This document shows positions 54,581 to 62,274 of a stretch of DNA of 64,000 bases, piece by piece (positions within the stretch are counted from its first letter, which is position 1; the number at the start of each line of letters is the position of its first letter). The notes below the pieces were generated by a model that worked only from the letters and a program-made list of their open reading frames with translations, was not told the DNA's origin and did not search any database. The position numbers and the translations under genes are program-made. Source of the stretch: Granulicella sibirica. Its GTDB lineage: Bacteria > Acidobacteriota > Terriglobia > Terriglobales > Acidobacteriaceae. The stretch spans positions 62,001 through 126,000 of the forward strand of contig NZ_RDSM01000005.1 of the NCBI RefSeq assembly GCF_004115155.1, written 5' to 3'.

Positions 54581-55576
54581 CTATTGTCCGTCAGCCCCGG
54601 CACGTTGAGAGTCGCGGTATGCCTTCGACAAGCGCTCCCTGCGGGCGGCGTATATACCGTGAATGCGATGGAACTCAGGGGCGCTCGTTTGGGTCTGCGT
54701 GCCCAGGATGCGGGCGATGAAGAAGTTGTGGCTTCCAAGGGGAAGGGCACTCTCTATCTGAAGCTCGCGAACGGTGAGAGCGAAGTCAGGCACAGGGATA
54801 CCGAGAGATGGTGATGGATGGAGGCTAAAGGGTAGGTGGGCGAAGTCGATCGAGGTCTGATGGTGATGCGCGCCCATGTCGCGGACGACTTGCGCCTGCT
54901 CAAACGGGACGGTGCTGATGGCGAACTGGGAGTGATTCGACACTGCGGCTCCAGCCTTTTTGCTCGCATTGAGGGCGAAGACGAAGTGATGCTCGCCGAC
55001 CCGGCCCATGAGGTTGAGTGGGAAGATGTTGCCAGCGCCCGCCTGAAAGAGGCTGACGAGGACGACCGGCCGTGGACAGAGGAAGACAACCTCGTTGCAG
55101 CGGTTATCGAGCGACAGGATTTGCGGGCGTCCGGAGCGGCGTGCTTGCCAACGTTCGTGTGCGAAGTAGAGGGATCGTATCCACCGACGGTGGCGCGGGA
55201 GGCAGGTACTGATGCAGTCCGTCGCGCGGTAAAGCCGCAGCTCGGGTCCTGATGTAGCGACCGTGCTGTGATATTGGAGATCGATTTTGCCGAGCACTTG
55301 ACGTTGCCCCGCGCGCTCGACGAAGTGAAGCGATACGCCTGGGCTATCAAGGGATTGTTCGGGCACGCCCTTCTCGAAGGAGATGCAGAAGAAGGCCGGC
55401 ATCGGACATGCCACGGAGTGGCAATGGGTGACATCCCGTGGTTCACCCATGCCGTGAAGCCAGACCGCGACTTCCGTCTGCGGGGAGTGGAGCGGGAGGT
55501 CAAGTGCTGTTGAGTAACCTGGATGGCCAAGCAGCCGGGACCGAAGAGCCTTGCGGAAGTTTCGGGGAGGTTTCAT
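54581..55576 (-). CDS. flavin reductase-like FMN-binding protein with N-terminal extension
   Basis: A 331-residue protein. The C-terminal 165 residues match the flavin-reductase-like split barrel (VVLVSLFQAGAGNIFPLNLM, HHFVFALNASKKAG, FALTVRELQIESALPLGSHN, FFIARIL). The first 165 residues are unassigned. Its ATG overlaps the stop of the upstream methyltransferase (ATGA at 55576-55573), which fixes the start and implies co-expression. Flavin reductases supply reduced FMN to monooxygenases or act directly on bound substrates. Here it may support an oxidative pathway with the nearby P450 and dioxygenase-like genes; this is inference. Confidence 0.75.
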   Translation of the reverse strand: MKPPRNFRKALRSRLLGHPGYSTALDLPLHSPQTEVAVWLHGMGEPRDVTHCHSVACPMPAFFCISFEKGVPEQSLDSPGVSLHFVERAGQRQVLGKIDLQYHSTVATSGPELRLYRATDCISTCLPRHRRWIRSLYFAHERWQARRSGRPQILSLDNRCNEVVFLCPRPVVLVSLFQAGAGNIFPLNLMGRVGEHHFVFALNASKKAGAAVSNHSQFAISTVPFEQAQVVRDMGAHHHQTSIDFAHLPFSLHPSPSLGIPVPDFALTVRELQIESALPLGSHNFFIARILGTQTQTSAPEFHRIHGIYAARRERLSKAYRDSQRAGADGQ

Positions 55577-56382
55577 TCGCGTTCGAACTCGAGGAGCACG
55601 CAGTCGGCCATGTTGCGGAACAGGGGAAGGGAGCCGATGCGGCGGTCGATGGTCGCGAGGACCCGAATGAGACGGGGAAGGCGCATGGCGAAAGACTCGG
55701 CGTAGGAAGGAGGAACGACGATGCCAATTCCTGTCCACCGGACGAGGCGGAATGCCGGCCGCATTTGAGATTCAATCTGAGTGACCGTGGGGCGCCTTAT
55801 GATGAGGCCCCTTGTGGGGGAATAGGTCTGAGATGTCAGAAGGCGGCGGAAGGCCCTCTTCGGCTTGCCCTGCGCAAGGAACCAGAGAATCTCAAGAGGG
55901 ACGAAGCGGCCCATCATGCAGATGACCAGGCTCGCCTTCGGCTTCAGCAGAGGCCCCAGATCTTCGGATACGTCATGGAGATTCGCGACACAGTTGAGAC
56001 CGGAGAAGTTCGAGAATGCCCCGTCGAAGAGGTCTTCCGCGGTAAGCGAAGAGAGGTGCTCCGCAGCGAGAACGCGGAAGTCGGGTGGCGGAGACACGCC
56101 TTCCCCCGCTGCGTGAGCCCGCGCGAGTTCAATCATGCGCGGAGAGATATCGCAGGCAACGACATGTACGCCACGACGTGCCAGTGAGACGGCGTCGATG
56201 CCAGTGCCGCAGCACAACTCAAGCACACGGTGTCCGGGCTGAAAGGTGCGATCGAGCGCCTTCCGGACGGTGCCGCGGCGGATCTTCCCGACGGTCGTGC
56301 CGCTGAAGTCCTGTTCATAGGTCTCCGCAGCAGAGTTCCAGTAGAGCTCTGCTAAGTGGCCGGGATTGGAGGGCGTCGCCAT
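55573..56382 (-). CDS. class I SAM-dependent methyltransferase
   Basis: A 269-residue methyltransferase. SAM-binding motif I is VLELCCGTGIDAVSLA, followed by VVACDISPRMIELARAHA and the FDGAFSNFSGLNCV segment. The C-terminal half has a hydrophobic membrane-associated look (LVICMMGRFVPLEILWFL) as found in methyltransferases of lipid-like substrates. The start at 56382 (MATPSNPGHLAELYW) is chosen from domain position; the frame is open to 56526, so the N-terminus is uncertain. It is coupled to the flavin-reductase-like gene and divergent from the P450. Confidence 0.85.
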   Translation of the reverse strand: MATPSNPGHLAELYWNSAAETYEQDFSGTTVGKIRRGTVRKALDRTFQPGHRVLELCCGTGIDAVSLARRGVHVVACDISPRMIELARAHAAGEGVSPPPDFRVLAAEHLSSLTAEDLFDGAFSNFSGLNCVANLHDVSEDLGPLLKPKASLVICMMGRFVPLEILWFLAQGKPKRAFRRLLTSQTYSPTRGLIIRRPTVTQIESQMRPAFRLVRWTGIGIVVPPSYAESFAMRLPRLIRVLATIDRRIGSLPLFRNMADCVLLEFERE

Positions 56383-56544
56383 CTGCCTTGGTCTCCTCAC
56401 TCTATTCAGCCGCGCAGGAAGCGTTGTCATGCGAATGTCAAACGCTTGCCACGCTTCAGGTGACATCAGACCCGAATGATGAGGCGATGACATCAGCGTG
56501 ACAACCGATGGCCGGGCGATTGGCACACTATCGGTGGAGTTGTG

Positions 56545-57627
56545 ATGCGCGAAGAGCGACAGTTACCCATGCCTTCTTGGAAGAGCGATGAGCTTGACTC
56601 TCCGATCCCACCTGCGAGTGAGCCGGCCTACTACGATGGCGCACTCGGGGCCTGGGTGCTGACCACGCACGCCGATGTGCTTGCGGCCCTGCGATCGCCG
56701 AGCATGGTGATGGATGGTAGTAAAGCAGCAACAGACGAAGACATGCGGACTCTCGAAAGAATGCGTGAGGAAACGATTGCGGCCCTGTCGGGTCCGCAGC
56801 TTCGCAGATGGTCTGACACGATGAAACCCTTCGTGGAAGAGCGGATTACTTTGCTACCGGAGCGCGAGGTCGTGGACTTAGTGGGAGCTTATCTGCAGCC
56901 CATGTGCCTGCAGCTTGCCGCCATTGTCACGGAGGTCGACGAGAAGGATGCCGCACGTCTAAGAGAGTTGGCGATTCCGGTTTCGGCTTCGGCGGCTGAG
57001 CCCTCGGACGATGGGTTGCGTGAGCAGGCGCGAGCGGTAACCGCAGAGTTACAGGCGTGCTTTCATGCGAAGGCAAAGACTTTACGCGACTCCGGGTTTG
57101 TCGCGTTGTCGCATACGCTGCCTAGTCTGCTTGCGAATGGATGCTACGCGCTTCTGCACTATCCGAAGCAATGGACGTTACTGCATCGCAAGCCTGAGCT
57201 GATGGAGCAAGGCGTCGAAGAGTTGATGCGTTATGGAGGGTTGAGCCGATATCTGCGCAGGCAGGCTACCGAGGATATGGTTCTGGCGGGGGTCTCTCTT
57301 CGCAAGGGTGATCGGCTGATTCTTCGCATTGTGGCGGCGAATCACGATCCAGCGCGATTTGTATGTCCGAACGACCTGGAGGTGCTTCGACGCGGGCGCG
57401 GCCAGTTGACGCTGGGGGCTGGTCCGCATGCCTGTGTGGGGGCAGGGCTGTTGCGCATGGCTGCGGCGGTGGTTCTGCGGCCCCTGTTGATGCGCTTTGC
57501 GTCAGCGGAGCATGGAGGCTCTGTCGAATGGATGGGAGGATCGGGCTTCCGCGCCCCGTCAAGGTTGCCGGTGGTGCTGCACCTGCAAAAGCAGTCCAGC
57601 GAGACGAGTAACGAAAAGACGTCCTGA
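56545..57627 (+). CDS. cytochrome P450
   Basis: A 360-residue heme monooxygenase, shorter than most bacterial P450s (about 400). The heme-binding loop is LTLGAGPHACVGAG with Cys 297 as proximal ligand. The K-helix ExxR is in VEELMRYGGL, and the I-helix region reads VALSHTLPSLLANG. In that helix the usual AGxET becomes ALSHT, so the conserved acidic residue is replaced by histidine while threonine is kept. GGTGGAG precedes the start; a GTG at 56542 is equally possible. It lies between divergent and convergent genes for other tailoring enzymes. Its 3' end overlaps the convergent DUF2306 gene by 69 bases. Confidence 0.85.
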   Translation: MREERQLPMPSWKSDELDSPIPPASEPAYYDGALGAWVLTTHADVLAALRSPSMVMDGSKAATDEDMRTLERMREETIAALSGPQLRRWSDTMKPFVEERITLLPEREVVDLVGAYLQPMCLQLAAIVTEVDEKDAARLRELAIPVSASAAEPSDDGLREQARAVTAELQACFHAKAKTLRDSGFVALSHTLPSLLANGCYALLHYPKQWTLLHRKPELMEQGVEELMRYGGLSRYLRRQATEDMVLAGVSLRKGDRLILRIVAANHDPARFVCPNDLEVLRRGRGQLTLGAGPHACVGAGLLRMAAAVVLRPLLMRFASAEHGGSVEWMGGSGFRAPSRLPVVLHLQKQSSETSNEKTS

Positions 57628-58239
57628 CCGGGCGAGTTGCGGTGTGAGCAGTGCCATACAGGTGATGCAGATAATGGCGACGGCGAACCAGAAACGGCCG
57701 AGGTGGTTCCATGCGGGAATGGGTTGCAGGACGCGTGTACCGATGAAGGTAAAGGTGACCGCGTACGAGCGGACCATCCAGGTTCGATGCGCAGCGATAT
57801 TGCGACTCATTGCCGCGCGGATGCCGATGCCTGTGGCCGTGAACCATGCTCCTGCCTGAATGGCGATGGCGATCCTGAAGTAGATCGCCTTTGGATAGTG
57901 CGCATGCGCGGTCGATAAGATGGCCAGCGGAGCAGCCAGAGACACAGAGAAGGCATAGAGACGACCAAGGTTGCGATGCAACCGAGTGTGACGTCGACGA
58001 AGCCGACTGGAGAACTGAAGTGGACCAAGGATGAACGCTATGGTTCCTGCAATTGCGTGGGGGATAAGGACCCAACGAAGAGCGTGGAGTTGTGCTTTCT
58101 CCTGTGGCTGCCTGAAGAGAGGTATCTCGCTGTAGAACAGTACGGAGGTTGCCGCCAGTGCCATCACAGTCCACAGTGCATACTTGAGGCGTCGATTCGT
58201 CTCGGCTGTTGGAAGCGGGATGCTCTTGGTCGCTGACAT
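57559..58239 (-). CDS. DUF2306 family membrane protein
   Basis: A 226-residue inner-membrane protein with about six hydrophobic segments. The conserved histidine/arginine features of DUF2306 are present: GPLQFSSRLRRRHTRLHRNLGR and AAHRTWMVRSYAVTFTFIGTR. Members sit in oxidative or stress-related operons and some resemble heme-binding cytochrome-like membrane proteins; function is not established. Its last 69 bases overlap the convergent P450 gene. Confidence 0.75.
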   Translation of the reverse strand: MSATKSIPLPTAETNRRLKYALWTVMALAATSVLFYSEIPLFRQPQEKAQLHALRWVLIPHAIAGTIAFILGPLQFSSRLRRRHTRLHRNLGRLYAFSVSLAAPLAILSTAHAHYPKAIYFRIAIAIQAGAWFTATGIGIRAAMSRNIAAHRTWMVRSYAVTFTFIGTRVLQPIPAWNHLGRFWFAVAIICITCMALLTPQLARSGRLFVTRLAGLLLQVQHHRQP

Positions 58240-58262
58240 AGTCGTTGATGACCAGGGGTGTG

Positions 58263-59216
58263 TCAGGTTGCGATAAGAGGCATCTCCGCCTCGATCCTCG
58301 TGAGCATTCGGGCATAGCGTTCGCGCATCTCCGGACGCTCGGAGTTTCGGGCGAGCTCTGACAACTCCTTCAGGGATGGCCTAAGCTCCAACGGCAGAGA
58401 TCTCCAGTAGTACTTCAGGTCATCGGTGGGCCATAGGGAGTAGGTTCGTTCCCATGAGCGCCTGCCGGAGCCTGTGAAGACCAGGACACCGGGATTGACC
58501 GGGCGAAGATAGCTCTGGAAGCGGCAGTCGAGCGAGACGCGAAGTTGACTGGAACGATTGGGCGCGGCCTCATGAACGGTCAAACTATGAAAGATCAGCA
58601 GGTCTCCGCAATGGATCGCACCACCTGCCCAGCCACTACCGCGTTCTGTTCCCGGGGTGATGTAGCCTGTCCTACCGGCGGTGGGTTGGAGGCCGTAACG
58701 ATGCGAGCCCTCCAGGATCCGGAGCGGACCAAGATCGGGAGGGCAGTCGTGCAGCGGCAACCACGCTGTGAAGGTCTCGGTATCGCCTGCTACGGCGGTG
58801 TGGTCCTGGTGTGCGTGAATGATGCCTGGGCCGAAGTTTGGAAAGATCAGCCGGGCGGCCGATTTCGGATGAATCAGGAGTTCCTCGCCAACGAGTTGCT
58901 TCATCACGCGCTGCATGAGGGGGAGGTGCGGCAGGGCATGGAACGATGGCAGGCTGAAGACCTGGTCGTAGACGTCCTTGTACGCTGGATCGTCGTCCGC
59001 GCAAGCGGCGTTAGGGTTGGCGATTCGGTCGCTCGGGTTGCTACCGGGTAGAAGCCATCCTGCGGTGTGAAGGATGCTTATGATTTCCCGGGAGAGGACC
59101 TGCAGGATTTCTTGTGGCAGGAGATTGCGGACCAGGACATAGCCGTACGCATCTATCTGTTCTCGTAACGAGGTGGAGTCGAGCGAGGTACGATCGATTT
59201 CGTGAAATGGCTTCAT
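58263..59216 (-). CDS. phytanoyl-CoA dioxygenase (PhyH) family Fe(II)/2-oxoglutarate oxygenase
   Basis: A 317-residue non-heme iron oxygenase. The iron ligands are His 136 and Asp 138 (HAHQDHTAV) and the distal His 215 (FHSLTVHEAAPN); Arg 226 (QLRVSLDCR) should bind 2-oxoglutarate. Such enzymes hydroxylate fatty acyl or natural-product substrates. It is 23 bases upstream of the DUF2306 gene on the same strand and is first in that transcript. Together with P450, methyltransferase and flavin reductase it forms a tailoring-type cluster; no core biosynthetic gene is visible. Confidence 0.88.
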   Translation of the reverse strand: MKPFHEIDRTSLDSTSLREQIDAYGYVLVRNLLPQEILQVLSREIISILHTAGWLLPGSNPSDRIANPNAACADDDPAYKDVYDQVFSLPSFHALPHLPLMQRVMKQLVGEELLIHPKSAARLIFPNFGPGIIHAHQDHTAVAGDTETFTAWLPLHDCPPDLGPLRILEGSHRYGLQPTAGRTGYITPGTERGSGWAGGAIHCGDLLIFHSLTVHEAAPNRSSQLRVSLDCRFQSYLRPVNPGVLVFTGSGRRSWERTYSLWPTDDLKYYWRSLPLELRPSLKELSELARNSERPEMRERYARMLTRIEAEMPLIAT

Positions 59217-59388
59217 TAAGACTGCTTCGAGCGTAGCTGCCGGGGGGTTTCGGCAGTGTCATGCAAGCGTCACGAGATTGTCTTTGTATTACATCGGAGG
59301 TGGTTACAAGTGCATGACGAACTCTACACAACAGCATGACATCTTTCCTCTGGCCTCGCCTCTATGCTAGCCAGGCTGGCAGTTACCC
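59217..59388. promoter_or_regulatory. divergent promoter region, PhyH gene and GT87 gene
   Basis: This 172-base spacer lies between two divergent genes and should contain promoters for both. TTGTCTTTGTATTACATCG near 59278 is the most A/T-rich stretch. No operator-like repeat was seen. Confidence 0.35.
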
Positions 59389-61392
59389 ATGGCGACCGAG
59401 ATACGAACTATCCCCCTTCCGCGCGCTTCCTCCACACCGTCACCGGCCTTGCAAGCCTGGGTACGCGTCGAATGGCTGCTCCTCTTCATCTGTGCAGGCG
59501 TATTTGCGCTTCGGACGGTGCCCTCGGCCTTCGCTACGCTTCAGACGGATTTTCCGAATTACTACCTCACCGCCAAGCTGGCGAGAGAGGGTGTCGACAC
59601 CGCGCACGTATACGAGTGGCGCTGGCTGGCGCGTCAGAAAGATCATCATGAGATCGACCGCTCCGTCATTGGGCTGGTGCCGATCACACCCTTCTCGACC
59701 CTGGCTGTCGCTCCACTGGCGGGTTTCAAGCCTTTGATAGCCAAGCGTATCTGGCTCGTCTTTCAGATAGCACTTCTGCTTCCTATTGTGTATGGTCTCC
59801 GAGAGATGACTGGCCAACCGCTGCGGCGTATCGCACTGATTGTTCTCGGGTGCCCGCCACTGCATCGCAACCTTCTCTATGGGCAGTTCTACGTGTTGCT
59901 CACGGCGCTGTTGATTGGTGCATGCTGGGCTCACCAACGCAAGCGCATGAGCCTTGCGGGAGCGCTCGTGGCAATTGCGACTGCCATCAAACTCTTTCCG
60001 GTTGTTTTCTGCCTTTACTTCCTGCGCAAACGGGAGTGGCGTGCTTTGTTGGCGGCTGTTGCTACCGGGGCAGCCTGCATTGCAGTCTCGGTGAGCGTCT
60101 TCGGATGGGAGGTTCATCGAACCTATCTGCGTCAGATTCTGCCTTGGACACTTCGCGGCGAAGGATTTCCTCCCTACGCTCTTGGCAGCGGTTCTCTTTC
60201 CACGTTGCTGCACTGCCTGTTCGTCTACGAACCACAGTGGAACCCGCAGCCCTGGCATCCGTCTCCCGTGTTCTTCGTGGTTCTTCAGGCTGTGTTGCCG
60301 ATGGTTATTCTCGCGCCGGCGCTGTTGCTTTGCGATGAACGCGACGATTCGGCGAGCCGAGTTGCACTGGAGTGGTCCGCGCTCACGGTTGGCACGCTGA
60401 CAGTCTCGACGATTCCCGCGTCCTACAATTTCACGCTGCTCGTGCTGCCTATGACGGTCTTGGTTGCGTGGCTCCTACGCAGGCGTTCTTCGCTGGCATG
60501 GCTGGCTATCGTTTTGTACGTTGGCATAGGGCTGCCCAGCGGCTGGGATGTTGGATCTGCATCCGGGCTTGGCGCTGTATTGCAGGTGCCGCGTCTTTAT
60601 ATGCTCGTCGCGCTTGCTGCCGTGTTCTATGTGACGATGGGATCGATAGCATTGCACACGCCGAAGCGTCGTAGGGTCACGCTCGCCATTGGTGGGATCC
60701 TGGCACTGGTGGCCGCGCTCCAGGTGGCTTCCGGGCTTCACCATCAGCGCGGCTTGTATGACGATTTCGCTTACCGAATACCGGATGCGAGTGGAGCTCT
60801 GCTCACCGCTGCTCCCGGATGGCACGACGGCGATGTTCTGCGCATCGCGATGCAGCCTACGGGGTATCGGCTGCTTGAGCATATGAGTGCTCCCCCATCC
60901 AACGTGCCTTTTTCCGAGTCTGCCGTCGGTCCCGACGAGATTTCGTTCGCGACGAATAACGAGCGCGTGCTGGTAGAGAGTGCCGGCGCACGCTCGACTA
61001 TCACCTCACGCGGGGGGGGGCATCTTCAAGGATATCGTCGATGCAGAGTCTCCGACGCTCTCCCCGGATGGACGATATCTCGCGTACCTGCGGGTTCATC
61101 ATGGACGTGGAACCGCGTTCGTCCGCCCTCTTCGCGGGGCGCAAGGTCAGGAACGAGCTTTGACGCCAAACACGATCGACGTGGAACAGGCGACGTTTCT
61201 TCCAGACGCATCGCTGATCGTTGCAGGGCTTGTGAAGGGGACCTCGGGCTCGCGCCTTCTGCACATCAGCGCGGGGCAGAATCCAGAGGTGCTTCCGGTT
61301 GGCGAGGCTCGATATCCCGCTGTTTCGCCCGATGGACGTTGGCTAGCCTTCAGCCGCATGGATCGAGGAAGCTGGAATCTCGCACTCCTTGA
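59389..61392 (+). CDS. GT87-family membrane glycosyltransferase, frame disrupted at a G9 run
   Basis: Residues 1 to about 540 are a polytopic GT-C type glycosyltransferase of the GT87 (DUF2029) family with roughly ten membrane segments. Typical parts are FATLQTDFPNYYLTAKLA, HRNLLYGQFYVLLTALLIG and AIATAIKLFPVVFCLYFLRK. Members transfer mannose or similar sugars from polyprenyl phosphates. After TITSRGGG (G9 at 61012-61020) the frame becomes low-quality, Arg/Ser-rich sequence up to the stop at 61392. The other frame continues with a TolB-like propeller. Removing one G joins both into a protein of about 719 residues ending at 61546. Confidence 0.8.
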   Translation: MATEIRTIPLPRASSTPSPALQAWVRVEWLLLFICAGVFALRTVPSAFATLQTDFPNYYLTAKLAREGVDTAHVYEWRWLARQKDHHEIDRSVIGLVPITPFSTLAVAPLAGFKPLIAKRIWLVFQIALLLPIVYGLREMTGQPLRRIALIVLGCPPLHRNLLYGQFYVLLTALLIGACWAHQRKRMSLAGALVAIATAIKLFPVVFCLYFLRKREWRALLAAVATGAACIAVSVSVFGWEVHRTYLRQILPWTLRGEGFPPYALGSGSLSTLLHCLFVYEPQWNPQPWHPSPVFFVVLQAVLPMVILAPALLLCDERDDSASRVALEWSALTVGTLTVSTIPASYNFTLLVLPMTVLVAWLLRRRSSLAWLAIVLYVGIGLPSGWDVGSASGLGAVLQVPRLYMLVALAAVFYVTMGSIALHTPKRRRVTLAIGGILALVAALQVASGLHHQRGLYDDFAYRIPDASGALLTAAPGWHDGDVLRIAMQPTGYRLLEHMSAPPSNVPFSESAVGPDEISFATNNERVLVESAGARSTITSRGGGHLQGYRRCRVSDALPGWTISRVPAGSSWTWNRVRPPSSRGARSGTSFDAKHDRRGTGDVSSRRIADRCRACEGDLGLAPSAHQRGAESRGASGWRGSISRCFARWTLASLQPHGSRKLESRTP

Positions 61393-61546
61393 TCTATCCA
61401 GCGGCTCGGTTCGCGACCTCAGCGATGCGGAGTGCAACCTAATCGAGCCGACCTGGGAGCCGGATTCGAAAACAATCCTCTATGCCAGCGATTGTGGCCG
61501 AGCCCTTTGGTTTACCGCAGTTTCGCGACGGCGCGTCGTTCCCTGA
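60980..61546 (+). CDS. TolB-like (PD40) beta-propeller, C-terminal part of the GT87 protein in a shifted frame
   Basis: From about 61020 this frame encodes PD40-type propeller blades: DAESPTLSPDGRYLAYLRVH, ARYPAVSPDGRWLAFSRMDR and EPTWEPDSKTILYASDCG. The start drawn at 60980 is only the first possible codon; there is no ribosome binding site and the preceding residues are not propeller-like. The natural reading is TSRGGG joined to IFKDIVDAESPTL, one base out of frame with the glycosyltransferase. It is the extracytoplasmic tail of one protein, split by a single extra G. Confidence 0.7.
   Translation: MPAHARLSPHAGGGIFKDIVDAESPTLSPDGRYLAYLRVHHGRGTAFVRPLRGAQGQERALTPNTIDVEQATFLPDASLIVAGLVKGTSGSRLLHISAGQNPEVLPVGEARYPAVSPDGRWLAFSRMDRGSWNLALLDLSSGSVRDLSDAECNLIEPTWEPDSKTILYASDCGRALWFTAVSRRRVVP
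61012..61020 (+). repeat. G9 homopolymer at frameshift site
   Basis: Nine consecutive G residues following TCACGC. Eight would keep the glycosyltransferase and propeller in one frame; nine shift the frame. It is either a sequencing or assembly error or a slippage-prone on/off switch. Confidence 0.85.
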
Positions 61547-61566
61547 TTGCGCCTGTCGAATCGGTC

Positions 61567-62274
61567 TCAGTATGGCTTTTCCGAACCTTCATGATACGCA
61601 CCGCCAAACTTGCTCGTGTGTTGTGCTGGTCTCTCCGGCGCGGGAACCACAACGGCTCCCAACGAAGCGTGGCCTGCTTTCACGGTGAGGGGGCGCTTCA
61701 TCCCGTCGAGGTCGGTTTGCGGAACACCTTCGATCCAGAAGTGCAGCTCATATTCGCCGGACGGTATATCGCCAATCCGTGCGTCATGTCCTAGTCGAGT
61801 GATGGTGTACAGCGGCGTCGAGAGGGCCACGATGACGGCACTCATCTCCGGGTGGATATTGCAGAAGATGTATGACACTCCCTCCCGGTTGAAGCCTACC
61901 GATTTGCTCGAGCCGGCTTCGTAGAGACCGAGATCGAAACGGCGTCCATCGAAGAGAGAGAAGACGTTGTGAAAAAAGGGATCCACGTTGGGAAATTGCA
62001 CGGTACTCCCAACGGCGACCACCTGCAGGTGAGGATAGAACGTTCGATTCTTCTGCAGGAGGGTATACCTGCCCTGAGGAACGAACGGCAGAACGGTCCC
62101 GACAGGTTGAAGCCAAATGACGGCAGGAGTTGCGTCATGTCCTTTTGCCGCTGTGGGTGGGGTTAGACGGAGACTGATCTCGCCTACAGATTTCTCGCCC
62201 AATGACTGCGAGCGGGCAAGCGAGGACGTTCCGATGACGCAGAGCAGAGTGGCGGCGTAAAGGGCTTTGATCAT
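61567..62274 (-). CDS. exported cupredoxin-domain (plastocyanin-like) protein
   Basis: A 235-residue periplasmic protein with a signal peptide ending near LARSQ. A type 1 copper site is visible: the first His in DPFFHNVFSLF, and Cys, His and Met in YIFCNIHPEMSA. This is the arrangement seen in methylamine-utilisation-type cupredoxins. The rest carries a beta-sandwich (GDIPSGEYELHFWIEG) resembling a carboxypeptidase-regulatory fold. Its ATG overlaps the stop of the upstream porin gene (TAATG), so translation is coupled. Likely an electron-transfer or copper-handling partner in the periplasm. Confidence 0.82.
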   Translation of the reverse strand: MIKALYAATLLCVIGTSSLARSQSLGEKSVGEISLRLTPPTAAKGHDATPAVIWLQPVGTVLPFVPQGRYTLLQKNRTFYPHLQVVAVGSTVQFPNVDPFFHNVFSLFDGRRFDLGLYEAGSSKSVGFNREGVSYIFCNIHPEMSAVIVALSTPLYTITRLGHDARIGDIPSGEYELHFWIEGVPQTDLDGMKRPLTVKAGHASLGAVVVPAPERPAQHTSKFGGAYHEGSEKPY

